Assembly: GCA_002633005.1 (NCBI GenBank)
Contig: NMRA01001033.1
Coordinates: forward strand, 2,938-55,377
Source: Phoronis australis
Taxonomy: Eukaryota > Phoronida > Phoronidae
Direction of reading: 5' to 3'
Length of the DNA stretch: 52,440 bases
Made by a program: the position numbers and the translations under genes. Under the pieces are notes generated by a model, which had not been told where the DNA came from, did no database searches, and worked only from the letters and a program-made list of their open reading frames with translations. Below are positions 32,231-41,891 of the stretch, piece by piece. How positions within the stretch are numbered: position 1 is the first letter of the stretch; the number at the start of each line of letters is the position of its first letter.

Positions 32231-33484
32231 GCAGGATGCAGGTGTAGTACTGAATAGTGGAGGGGGCCAGGGAAGCCCGGAGCAGTTTGGTCACGCTGCC
32301 TGGAGGTGTGGCGGGATCAGTGTCGGATGACTGCTGAGCCAAGAAGCCTTGGAAAAGACGACCTGAAAGTTGAAACGAGAAAGTGCATCAGCGACGATGT
32401 TAGTGTAGCCAGGGATATGTTTTGCCCGAAAATGAACGTTAAAGGTAAGAGCGGAGATGACCAGACGACGGACAAGGGACATAATTGGGGGGTGGGGTGG
32501 CGGGAGGAGGTCTCGCTGATAATGTCAACGACGGCACGGTTGTCGCACGAGAAAAGAATCTTGTGGTTGGCGAGCTTCGATCCCCACAGCTCTAGCGCTA
32601 TGACAATAGGAAGGAGTTCCTTGAAGGTGATGTGATGGTGCTCGGGTCACGGGCAGGCAGACCAGGAAGCCCCCATTCTCGCAGCAAAACCCCCATTGGA
32701 GCCTGCAGCATCGGCGTACAGTTTGATGGTGTTTGAAGATGTCCACTTGTCGAATAGGAACAGTGTTTTCCCATTGAAGCCTCGGAGAAAGATAGACCAA
32801 GCCCTAAGGTCCGCTCTAGCTTCTTTATTGAGATTGATGAAGTGGTCTGGTCTCGAAATACCAATGGTGAGGTTGATGACGGATCAGGCGAATTTTAGTA
32901 GATCAATAAAGGATTGAAGATCGCGAAGAGTAACCTTCCGGCGCTTCTGGAAGTAGAGGAGGATGTTGGAAGCTTTTTCCACCTTGTCCTGTGGCGAGAA
33001 GCAGTCTTGGTCGTAGAGTCGAGATGGATGCCATGAATGGTGATGGAGGTGGTCGGCTGAATGGTCTTGTCGTGGTTGATAGGAATGCCTAGGAAGTCGC
33101 AGAGCGATATGAATGCGGCGAGGTCCCGGGAGCATGTCGGCGAGGATGAGGGGCCCACCACAAAGAAGTCATCGAGGTAGTGAGAAACGCCGGCGATCTT
33201 CAACTTGGTTTCCAGGATCCAGCTGGAGGCACAGCCAAATGGCAGGCACCTGTCGTATGAGAAGTTGTTGGCCCAGGACAGACCTAAGAGGCGGTAGTCG
33301 TAAGGGTGCGAAAAGCGTCCTTGATGTCAGTCTTAGACATGAGGGAGTGGCGTCCAAACCGTTGAACCAGGCGAATAGCGTCCGTGATGGATTGGTACTG
33401 GACTTGTGAGAAATGAGGGGTATGCGGGAGTTAACTGAGTTAGAGTAACAAAATGGATATGACAAGTTATGAATGAGACGAAAA
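32231..33484 (-). pseudogene. DIRS-like RT/RNase H, copy 2 (decayed)
   Basis: Same arrangement and nearly the same sequence as 1-1184. RT starts at FRLIHNLSY after an AG (plus 33485-33486), palm with HYLDDFFVVG (33165-33200), thumb RKVTLRDLQSF, RNase H LYADAAGS, ELLPIVIALELWG, SCDNRAVVDI and the last catalytic Asp in HIPGYTNIVADALSRF (32400-32450). Compared with copy 1 it has a short deletion near 33305-33310 that breaks the palm (copy 1 has intact IVPVDPDDYHPLG there). Frameshifts as in copy 1 were therefore inherited from a common, already broken ancestor. Confidence 0.87.
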
Positions 33485-35742
33485 CTGTTAGGGTGAGATT
33501 TAGATTTAATCCCACGCGTTCAATATTTTAAAGAAATGTCATTGTTTATCCCTTATCGAAGTGCGATAACAACTGACAAACTCAGTTTGGGGTGGGGTCG
33601 GTCAAACGATTCGCATCCTGTAAAAACTGACAACATTCAGATTGAAATGACTTTACACGTTGTAATATATACGTGTGTAATGGTTATCAGATTATAAAGT
33701 GAACGGTCCAGTACACAGCATCAGTTAGTAGTTGGCGGTGGCGGCACAGGTTAGACATATGAACTGTTTCCAAAATGCTATAACTGGCACTGGTAAGGTA
33801 GTTCAGGTCAAAATCATTTGAAAACATGCCTGGCCAGCTTAGAAACAAAAAAGGGAAAAAAGACGCTAGACTGCAGCAAGTAAACGACGTTTCAATAGTT
33901 ATGGAAAGTAATCCTCAGGTATATCATTTGACAGAAGACAAAATATCATAACGGAATGTTCGATTAATAGCGCTGTTCTCAATGGCCGAGACTCCTGCCA
34001 ATTTCCAGGACCAACACCGGTACATTACAATTTGCCGTTTTATTTTAGCAATAATTTCCGAAATTATGAGAAAAAACAAAAATTTCGGTTATAAAACGTG
34101 TTTCCTTTTGAAACATACCCCGTTGTAGAGCTCAGTTGAACTCGTTATAAACCCGACGTCCATCACAAAAAACAACTCTTGATTTTGATCGTTTCAATTG
34201 AAATTGATAACGCGCTACCCTGTTTGACCACATTATCTTTAATAGCAAAATATTATTGAATTGGCTATCAACAGTTGGTGACTGCAGTGTTATACATGTA
34301 TAACTCTCATGGTATCAAAATAAGTTGATTACAAATAGTTACAATCTTTATCTGGCTGAATTTTTGAAATAAGAAATAATGTCTAACTTCAATACTAAAA
34401 AATACCTTGGATATTGCTACGTCTGTACCATTATGTCTTTACCGTAAAGACACAGCAAGATAAAGACACAGCAAGATGATGCCACTAGCCTTAGAGTCTT
34501 ACCGCAACAGAAGGCGTGTATTGGGAACTTTTATAGGCTTTTTAACCGTACGATATCTGACTTAAAATTTGAGCTGAAATACAATTTTAAACGTAATAGA
34601 AACATTCCCATGTGTGTACAACTACTGAGGTGTCTTCACTGTTTTCGGAAAAACGGTTAGGACAGGATATTTAAAATTAAGATGGTCACAAATTCCTCAA
34701 AAATGATTGTGCAGTATGCCAATTGAACATACATTGTTGTATTTTGAAAATTAATGACCTCAAACGCTTAGTTCATGGAATATTAGACATTAATTTTTAG
34801 ATTGTATCTTTACCGTTATTGGGTACTTTATGTGAAAATGGCCGAAATTTTATAGCAAGTACACACACCGGAACAAACGAATTCAAGCAACTCTCCTCCA
34901 TGCGCGGCGCAACCTCAGCTGCCGCCATATTTTACTTGACATTTCGTGTCTAGAGATACTAAAGTGATAAATTAACTGATATTTGTTCTTCTGTTTGCAT
35001 AAGGTACCTGGCTGCCATTTATCAGATGTGGGGGCTCAAACTGCAGGTACCGTGAACATTTTTAATGTCATTTGTCTTATAAATTGAATTGCCGCACGTC
35101 ATTGACCTTTGAATCTAAATTCTCGCTTCTTTCTTGCAATAAATGCTGTCCTAAATTATTTCAGGTTGGTTTCATCATAGACTATAGTTGTCTATAATTT
35201 ATGGTTTCATCAAATACCCACTGTATCGTGATTTCAATTTAAAAAAACGCAATGCTACAATTTCTTCCGCTTTCATACAAAACATATACTTTTTAGACAT
35301 CCGATGAGAGCTGAGAAGCAGCCTGTAACCTTTAGACCTTGTATGCATAGAACATTACTGCAGAACTGGTTACCTGAGTTTGAATATTTGATTGAGAATG
35401 AGCGACTTTCCAGAGGCACATGTCGCTGGCGCAAAACACTGAATATATCCCGCTAATTAAAACTTATTTGCCCTTATAACAGGGAAATATTGGCAGACAC
35501 CACGAGTAAACGTCTGGAATGTTCCACAACAATGTGTTGTAAAATGTGAAAAAACAATACGCAATTTTCTGATGGTCTTTTAGTTCAAGTCTGGGATACA
35601 CTAAATAATTTCATCCGACTTCAGATTGGTAACACTGAGAGGGTTTCTCTACAGTCGATATGTACGTACCTTGCTAGTTAAGGTTTTCGACCGTTGGGCA
35701 CTATGTCTTTCTCAAACTGAACGGAAATAGTGTGTGAATAAC
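33485..35742. repeat. Duplicated unit, copy 2, non-coding part
   Basis: Matches 1185-2343 followed directly by 10557-11860. At 34491-34494 it shows TTAG where the other copy carries the 8.2-kb insertion between TTAA duplications. A 13-base word (aagacacagcaag) is duplicated at 34446-34476. No coding sequence seen. Confidence 0.8.
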
Positions 35743-35751
35743 GTCACGAGG

Positions 35752-36498
35752 TACACTCTATCACAGTGCTAAACGAAAGTTAGCACTGTAGAATGTTGTT
35801 TAATATGGCCTCCCATTGGTTAAAGTAATGAAACCGACGTCATAACATTCAGCCATTTCCATTGGTTGAAAGTTGGGAAACTCCTTTCAGTTTACAAATT
35901 ACGAAGTGTGGCGACCACGGATTTAAATAGTTGCATCTTATGAAAACGGACAGTGGTGGAAGTAAATAAGACCAAGAAAACCCCAATACAGTGGCTTAGC
36001 CGAAACAAATCCGATGTATAAAGGTGTGTGTCAGTGGTGGCGATGTGGTCGGTATATTGCCGACGGGATGATGGAAGTACTGCCTATCTACGAGGACTTG
36101 CTTGCATCCCGGGGACAATTTGAGAAGTCTGTGTGTCTAGTAATCAGCCCGCTGAATGCCATTCTTGCCCAACAGAGGTATATAGGGAAGCTCTAATTCT
36201 TTCTTTTGGTGAAGAAGGTAAACTGGTGAACACTAACTTTGTTTTCATAATTCACATGAGGTCACGTAACTTGGCTCTATTCAGTGGCGGATTTAGGGGG
36301 GCAAGGGGGTCATGGCCCCTCTAAAATTCTACCAGATACCATTTTGGAGTTCTTGGGCTCGGGGGTGATTAGGCAATGCATACCCTTTCTTTTTTTTAGT
36401 CAACATGTCCTCAAACCCAAAATTCGAGAGCCGTGCATCCCCACATTTTAGGCTGGGCGCGCGCATTTGCAGTATAGGTGGCGCTGTGTCAGAGGGTA
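35752..36498. mobile_element. 747-bp DNA element with 9-bp TSD and captured helicase fragment
   Basis: Flanked by gtcacgagg at 35743-35751 and 36499-36507; copy 1 has one uninterrupted gtcacgaggg at 11861. Ends: TACACTCTATCACAGTGC and the reverse complement of the right end TACCCTCTGACACAGCGC, an imperfect inverted repeat. Just inside the left end is a hairpin (acagtgctaa/ttagcactgt). The 9-bp duplication suggests a Mutator-like or related superfamily, which is inference. Debris of other repeats (CAGTGGCGGATTTAGG at 36284, and ggctgggcgcgcgcat at 36450) lies in its right part. Confidence 0.75.
35985..36235 (+). pseudogene. Captured fragment of a RecQ-like DNA helicase
   Basis: In one frame the plus strand reads KQIRCIKVCVSGGDVVGILP followed by TG and a stop where the GKS of Walker A (motif I) is expected. 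In the next frame it reads LPIYEDLLASRGQFEKSVCL followed by VISPLNAILAQQ, which is motif Ia of RecQ-like helicases. The third frame gives EALILSFGEEGKL. The three frames show at least two frameshifts. Only the start of the helicase domain is present. Upstream are two inverted CCAAT words (cccattggtt, tccattggtt) and a gacgtca word, as if promoter and first exon were captured together. Confidence 0.6.
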
Positions 36499-36652
36499 GT
36501 CACGAGGGTGATGATGAGCGCCCACTTTGGTCGTTTTTCTGAGCAGTGCAGTGTATGAGAGGTCCCGCTGGAGCTGACCACAGTCTGAATTCATACAGTT
36601 ATTGACACTTTTCTTGATGTAAACGGATTCCTTTATCCATCTGAAAAACTTG

Positions 36653-36928
36653 TTAATCTAAAATAGCTGACCTATCCCCCTCAGATCTCATATGAATTTG
36701 CTGGAAAGCATGGTCCATGATTGCTGATTTGTGGTAAGTAAATTCTAATGACCGTAGTTGACTACGAGTGAACGGTCGGGACGATTCAGGCTCGAGATCC
36801 TCACGTCTTTGAGTAGCCATATGAGAAGAATGCTTACACAATACATCTCTTAATAGTAATGTATTTAAAGAAAGATTTGGTTTTCCAGGAACATCGTTGA
36901 GCAAACTCCCTAAAAAGTCGTCGACCAT
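36653..36928 (-). pseudogene. Candidate ORF1/gag-like fragment, copy 2
   Basis: 91 codons starting MVDDFLGSLLNDVPGKP and containing the block MATQRREDLEPESSRPFTRS shared with 12016-12204. Ends in a stop after RSAILD. Conserved between copies more than the surrounding sequence appears to be. No known domain. Position and strand fit a first ORF of the retroelement, but a spliced leader exon is equally possible: an AG-bounded RT exon begins 3.2 kb downstream. Confidence 0.38.
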
Positions 36929-37191
36929 TCCAAACCTTTTTCGTTTGGAGAGGTCTTGTGTTGACTAAAATGTAAATGCAAGCGGTCTTGAAAATCTAGT
37001 CGTAAGCGCCTTCTGGCATGTCGTGAAGTTGGTGCTGAAAATTTGCCATGACAGAAAGTGCTTTAGTTGATATTTAGAACACTATGTTTTTTAAAATGTG
37101 TCTATGTAATGTTGTTAAATCGTGTGACACTGGATGAAGAACAAACAAACAGCAACACTGATCAAAGATGTGAGGAGGTCACGTGAGATAG

Positions 37192-37913
37192 CAGTGGCGG
37201 ATCTAGGATATCACAAGGGGGGCCCAACATTTTGTCCGGCTGTAAGCATTTGCGCAAACTGAACCACGATTGTAGATGCGCATAGCACCGAATGGGGGGA
37301 GGGCGGGAGGGGGGNNNNNNNNNNNNNNNNNNNNNNNNNNNNNNNNNNNNNNNNNNNNNNNNNNNNNNNNNNNNNNNNNNNNNNNNNNNNNNNNNNNNNN
37401 NNNNNNNNNNNNNNNNNNNNNNNNNNNNNNNNNNNNNNNNNNNNNNNNNNNNNNNNNNNNNNNNNNNNNNNNNNNNNNNNNNNNNNNNNNNNNNNNNNNN
37501 NNNNNNNNNNNNNNNNNNNNNNNNNNNNNNNNNNNNNNNNNNNNNNNNNNNNNNNNNNNNNNNNNNNNNNNNNNNNNNNNNNNNNNNNNNNNNNNNNNNN
37601 NNNNNNNNNNNNNNNNNNNNNNNNNNNNNNNNNNNNNNNNNNNNNNNNNNNNNNNNNNNNNNNNNNNNNNNNNNNNNNNNNNNNNNNNNNNNNNNNNNNN
37701 NNNNNNNNNNNNNNNNNNNNNNNNNNNNNNNNNNNNNNNNNNNNNNNNNNNNNNNNNNNNNNCATTTAAATCTTTTTTCATCCGTATAACTTTAATTACC
37801 GGGGTTAATTAATAAACTCACCATTTCCCTACGCTCTTACTGTTTTATTTTTTTGCGGCAGCTAAAGGGGGGGGGGAGTGGGCCCCCTGCCCCCCCCCCT
37901 AAATCCGCCTATG
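37192..37913. mobile_element. CAGKGGCGG-type element with 5-bp TSD GATAG, containing assembly gap
   Basis: Starts CAGTGGCGGATCTAGG and ends cctaaatccgcctatg (reverse complement CATAGGCGGATTTAGG). Flanked by GATAG at 37187-37191 and 37914-37918; copy 1 has a single GATAG at 12588-12592 followed by the same bases. Positions 37315-37762 are N, so internal genes, if any, are unseen and the true length is uncertain. G-rich and C-rich tracts border the gap, a likely reason for it. Confidence 0.82.
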
Positions 37914-37925
37914 GATAGATAACAT

Positions 37926-39440
37926 ACTTTAATTACACTTTATCAAAAGACATCTTTAGTAACAAGTCGAAATTAGATATAGGGTGAGTAGTTTATGTCT
38001 TGTACCAACAGAGAAGGAGTGCCAAATCGTTTCAAGTGGTGTCACTTATTTTTGCTTAGAAAACCCTTCGGCGGAACTGTGCAGTTTTTAAATTAAATGA
38101 AGTATGATAACCGTATTGGTGTAGACGAAAAATCTCGTTGTCACTATGAAAAATGGTGGCAACCACGTGAAAGCCGCCATTACAATATTGCATAGTTAAC
38201 AAAGACATTACATATACTTCCTCCGGCAGGGAAGTAGGCTGCACGAGCAGGGAAAAATACATCATTCCTTGTGACACTTGCAGAAATAGTGCATATGTAC
38301 ACTTATACTTGATGTATAGGGCTGTCTGACCTTGACCTCGTTCCCAATCTAAGATGGCTTCCACATGAATAGCCTTTGTCTGAGCTTACAATCTATAGTT
38401 TAAGTATGATACGTGCCTTATAACTCTTCGTGCAATCACTTCTACAGTAGGCCTGTAAAAGATCTCAAAGCAATGCATCGACATTTTGTTGTAGTTTTTC
38501 ACAAAATTCAAACATGTCATTTGTACGGCTCTATCCATTAGTAACCATCCTGAGCCGACTGAAAAACGTGGTTTAGATGAATCAAATTTCTTGCTTCGAT
38601 TTTTTCTTGTTTTCAGTCACAGCATCAAAAGTTTGTTGTCGCCAGTCACCGAAAACATCCGTATGCATTGGTTTGCGTTAAAACCAACATAATCACACTT
38701 TGTTCGAGTCTTTTTTGTGAAAAATTGATGAGCATTTTCAACATGACGAGATAACCAACTTCCGTTTTCATCGCTTAAGCTAGAGTTTGCCTTTACAGTA
38801 AATTAACTAAAAAGCGTGACAGACCGTCCAGTCTACTTTCAGTTAACAACGATGTGATCATTGACACATTTTTATTAGATGTTCATTTTTCTATTTTAGC
38901 TTGAAGTAGGTATTCGCTTTCTAAATGGACTCTGCGTTCAGCACATCGCATAAGACAAACTTACATGTACATGTTGTCGGTCGAGTTGTATCCCATGATT
39001 CGTGAAAACATGTCGTGCTGAGACAACCATGTATAACCATAGATTATAGACAACAGATTCGCAACTCCGGCATATTCTTACGAGCTGAGTTGACCTCTAA
39101 TGACCTATCTGCTGCAGTTTCCGGTCAGTTTTAATTTGACGAGAAATACCTGCATCTACTTTACTGTCCAAAACAGCGAAAAAACATTAATTTATATTAA
39201 TTTCGGTATTGAAACGCTCTTCAAAATCTTTCAATAGTAGAAGTGTTGGTATTGTGAGTACTTTTGGCAATGCTACTGGTAATTAATTTCAAAATTCAAA
39301 CTTCGGTTCCGACCCTTTATGTCGTCTGCTTGCCCAATAGCAGCATAGTTATCGGACAGTTTTTGATTTACGGTTCACATAGGCCTACTGAGAAAACTAC
39401 GAAAGCGTGTTTATAAATCAACATTCTCAAGTGAGCAGTT
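37926..39440. other. No recognised gene
   Basis: A minus-strand open frame of 102 codons at 38056-38364 (MEAILDWERG at its start, PTSLPEEVYVMSLLTM inside) has a protein-like composition but no known relative that I can name. Nothing else recognised. The part 39170-39440 lies downstream of the Cys-rich gene and its stem-loops. Confidence 0.3.
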
Positions 39441-39447
39441 CTTCTGG
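39441..39447 (-). promoter_or_regulatory. Purine-rich element downstream of histone-type stem-loop
   Basis: On the minus strand, cccagaagaactg starts about 13 bases after the second stem-loop. Its composition and distance resemble the histone downstream element that pairs with U7 snRNA (AAGAAAG-like). It is short, so chance agreement is possible. Confidence 0.35.
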
Positions 39448-39459
39448 GCAGTGTTGAGT

Positions 39460-39475
39460 GGCCCTTAAAAGGGCC
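39460..39475 (-). promoter_or_regulatory. Histone-type 3' stem-loop 2
   Basis: Minus strand GGCCCTTTTAAGGGCC: a six-base stem and UUUA loop, preceded by ccaac and followed by actcaaca. It fits the metazoan histone mRNA stem-loop pattern GGYYYUUHUHARRRCC at every position, including the A/C-rich flanks. Confidence 0.75.
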
Positions 39476-39500
39476 GTTGGTTGTAGGTATAGCGTGAAAT

Positions 39501-39516
39501 GGTTCTTAAAAGAACC
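39501..39516 (-). promoter_or_regulatory. Histone-type 3' stem-loop 1
   Basis: Minus strand GGTTCTTTTAAGAACC preceded by ttcaac: again a full match to the histone stem-loop pattern. It begins 10 bases after the TGA of the Cys-rich gene, so it would lie in that gene's 3' UTR and could bind stem-loop binding protein. Confidence 0.72.
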
Positions 39517-39526
39517 GTTGAATAAT

Positions 39527-39844
39527 TCAACATAAATCACACAGTATGCCATGCTCACTCAAGTACTGAAGGTCCTCTTCATTAAAGTTTTCATCTGGAA
39601 AGGTTGGATGAAAACAGAGGAGATGACAATATCGATGACAGTTGTAACACCTTAGATAGATATCACCGTTCACCAACGTTGTCACGAACCCTGCATCGTT
39701 CAGTTCTTGTTCCTGTATCCACAAATAATCCTGAACTGTAGGAAAAAAATGACAAACAACACAACGAATCAAATTTCGAAAATCATCGCCTTCGTACGAT
39801 TCCGTGTTGCTGTCACCAGACTGATGTTCTTCTCCAACGTCCAT
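39527..39844 (-). CDS. Small acidic Cys-rich (PHD-like) protein, intronless
   Basis: 105 codons from ATG at 39844 (MDVGEEHQSGD, context tacgATGG) to TGA at 39527. An upstream in-frame TTG is not used as a start here. The N-terminal 30 residues are acidic. Then CVVC (C-x2-C), a 40-residue spacer, CYNC followed by HRYCHLLC and, at the very end, CDLC: eight potential zinc ligands in an order compatible with C4HC3 (PHD-like) fingers, though the first spacer is long for a PHD. The domain ends at the last residues of the protein. The short 3' UTR with two histone-type stem-loops suggests a replication-dependent, non-polyadenylated message. I know no histone or histone-linked protein like it. No TATA box within the usual distance; tatatatg near 40002 is far upstream. 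Confidence 0.6.
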   Translation of the reverse strand: MDVGEEHQSGDSNTESYEGDDFRNLIRCVVCHFFPTVQDYLWIQEQELNDAGFVTTLVNGDIYLRCYNCHRYCHLLCFHPTFPDENFNEEDLQYLSEHGILCDLC

Positions 39845-39847
39845 CGT

Positions 39848-40335
39848 AAAAAATCGACGTTGCAAGTGATGGAAACTTGTCTACGCTCTCGTCCTTTGTT
39901 TCTAACCTTTAACCCATTTTTAATAAAGGGGTGTACTGTTTTTGGCTCATGTTGATAGTGCATAATCTATGATTTTACAATGTATTAATAGTGTTAAATG
40001 CATATATATGAACTGGTCTCATTGAGGTGCACAGCAAATAAATTAACTATAACAAATTAAAGTTTTGAAAATATAAAGAGCAGTAACAGACTCCCTAAAA
40101 ATTAGGCTTGTTTTCGAAAGGTTTGCGCCATTGGTGATCCGATTGGTTCAATCGCTTGCGGCGGGAAAATTGATAGACCCAGTTATTGTGCGCGTGTACA
40201 CTGTATCAATGCTTTGTATCTTATTCTTATTTGTCTAATCTGTTGATACAGTAAATTTCCTTATTTATGCCCATCCTGATTTAACCCCGACTTGAGCTCC
40301 TTGGGTTTTACCATATTGGGGCTGTCCAGGGACTC
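39848..40335. other. Upstream region of the Cys-rich gene, no other gene seen
   Basis: AT-rich; contains catatatatg near 40000. It would hold the promoter of the minus-strand gene. No CCAAT or TATA arrangement convincing enough to annotate. Confidence 0.35.
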
Positions 40336-40340
40336 ACGTG

Positions 40341-40484
40341 CATGCGCGCACCCAGTCTTCAAAATGGGGGGCTCGAATTCCTGACGTTATGGAACTGTTG
40401 TTAACAAGAGAGCGGGCAGACCTTTTTGCCCACTTCGCCAAATGGGGGGGGCTCGAACCCCCCCCCCTCTGAGTGGCGCACATG
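40341..40484. mobile_element. CATGCGCGCACCCAG-type MITE, TSD ACGTG
   Basis: 144 bp, starting CATGCGCGCACCCAG and ending ctgagtggcgcacatg (diverged partner). ACGTG at 40336-40340 and 40485-40489. The inside repeats ggggggctcgaa in both halves and gggcagacctttttgcccac. Same family as 7908-8150 and 40764-40920. Confidence 0.75.
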
Positions 40485-40763
40485 ACGTGGTGCTTACTCG
40501 AATGAGTTTCATTTTAGCGGCTATTTCCAATTGTGTAGGTGAAGTAAATTAACAAAGTGGATGATTATCATCACCGGTATTTCATCATTAGTATTTTTGT
40601 CGGCCTCTCAAGTTTTCCGTGGCTAGGGATTGTCACATCTGTAAGGTAGACGTGTTTCAGTGAACCTCCATGTTTGTGGCGTTATTTATACCTGACCAAA
40701 CTTTGAAAAAGAAGCCCGCGTTTAAACCAGGAGCTGCATTGGGTGCAATTTGTGTAGACGTTT
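40485..40763. other. No gene seen
   Basis: Spacer between two MITEs of the same family; nothing recognised. Confidence 0.4.
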
Positions 40764-40920
40764 CATGCGCGCACCCAGCCTCTAATACGGGGGCTCGAAT
40801 CTCTGGCAAAGTGGACCTTTTGCTAACAAAAAGCGTGAGAACTAAAATAAAAAACGGGGTGCTGCCGTATTGTGGACTTTCGTCTCTTTCTCTTGGACTT
40901 TTCCCCTGGGTGCGCGCATG
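40764..40920. mobile_element. CATGCGCGCACCCAG-type MITE, perfect TIR, TSD CGTTT
   Basis: 157 bp with a perfect 15-bp inverted repeat CATGCGCGCACCCAG ... CTGGGTGCGCGCATG, flanked by CGTTT at 40759-40763 and 40921-40925. Just outside, gtaga-c and gtctac form a further short inverted match. The best-preserved member of the family here. Confidence 0.85.
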
Positions 40921-40925
40921 CGTTT

Positions 40926-41682
40926 GTCTACGTTGCTAGTTTTTATAAAGGTGGGCCTGTCTGTAGCCAACTACGGTAAATTCATAAAAGGTCACGTGCA
41001 GTGCAACTCAAGTTCATTACAAATTAAAAATCCGAACTTTCAAACCGTTTGATCTGAGTTGACATCTCAAATCAAAATTATGAAAATGCCACATAAAAGT
41101 ATGAAATTGAAAATTAGCACACGTCAGCTTCACGTCCCTACCACCCCCTTTATCTTGCTTGCTACCTCTTAGGGTTCATTTCCCTTGCTTCCGAGGTTTT
41201 TCGTTATTCTGGTATTTTCATAGACTGCAGCGTACTTGGCTAAGATGGTTCAAGTTTTGTGCGGCATACAGTCGACATAAATAATTGAGTATGTAACCTG
41301 CTGTTGAATTGCGGGATAGATTTTGACAGGTCCAGGTATTTATTTCTGAAGTATTAATGTAATCTTTATTTATGTTAAAGGTTTTACTAGCGTCCTATTT
41401 ATTTGTACACGAATGTGAATTTGTTGAAATCGCTGATCCAAATCCTGGCCAAATCTGCGCATTATGCTGAGACCAACCGTCTGATCAGGGCCACCTAAGA
41501 GTAATTTGGTTAATTCGCTCACTAGACTATGGCTGAAGGTCCTCGTAAGGACAAGAGTTCACCAGTCACTACCATTGGAAGAAATTTAGCGGACATTTTT
41601 CGTCAAAAAGTTTACCAGATAGTTTTCATCAAAACGGAGAAAAGAAAAATGGATTTGTGAAGACAGGATTAAGTAGTAGGCC
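40926..41682. other. No gene seen
   Basis: AT-rich; nothing recognised apart from short open frames. Confidence 0.4.
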
Positions 41683-41891
41683 TACCAGAGCCTCTTAAAA
41701 AACACCCATCTTCGAAGTGTCGTGAACAAATGTATGAGTTTTTTTTTGGAAGAAAAACTTCCATTCACGTCGACGCAAGAACATAACTTTTTCTCCCAAA
41801 GCGGATTTTGTGGTCTTCGTACACTATGGAAGCTAACGCCTCTGCATTTCGCCTGCGTAGCCGAACAACCGGCCACACAGCAACCGACCAT
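41683..41891 (-). pseudogene. THAP zinc-finger exon with one frameshift
   Basis: ATG at 41891. The frame reads MVGCCVAGCSATQ, CRGVSFHSV, LWEKKL, then meets a run of A (plus T8 near 41738-41747) after which the match continues one frame off as SYICSRHFEDGCFLRGSG. Together this is the C2CH finger of THAP domains (C-x4-C near the start, C-x2-H in CSRHF). The frameshift in a homopolymer could be a sequencing error, so the exon may be intact in life. A possible donor (ctgGTAGGC) follows. No transposase sequence was found downstream, so either a host THAP gene's first exon or a relic of a THAP transposon. Confidence 0.65.

Larger units (their letters stand above)
28908..37925 (-). mobile_element. 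DIRS-like tyrosine-recombinase retrotransposon unit, copy 2
   Basis: Read on the minus strand from about 37925 to 28908: a conserved ORF1-like fragment (36653-36928), 3 kb of non-coding sequence, RT and RNase H (33484-32300), tyrosine recombinase (32230-31600 and, after the Kolobok insertion, 29650-29450), and a 3' tail with AATAAA. RT-RNase H-tyrosine recombinase order without an aspartic protease or DDE integrase defines the DIRS/Ngaro group. Three later insertions sit in it: 29655-31595, 35752-36498 and 37192-37913. The split direct or inverted terminal repeats typical of the group were not resolved, except the repeated 3' tail at 27489. Confidence 0.8.

Noticed and set aside
37203-37812. 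Long open frames of 165-192 codons on both strands
   Set aside because: They consist almost entirely of N from the assembly gap at 37315-37762.
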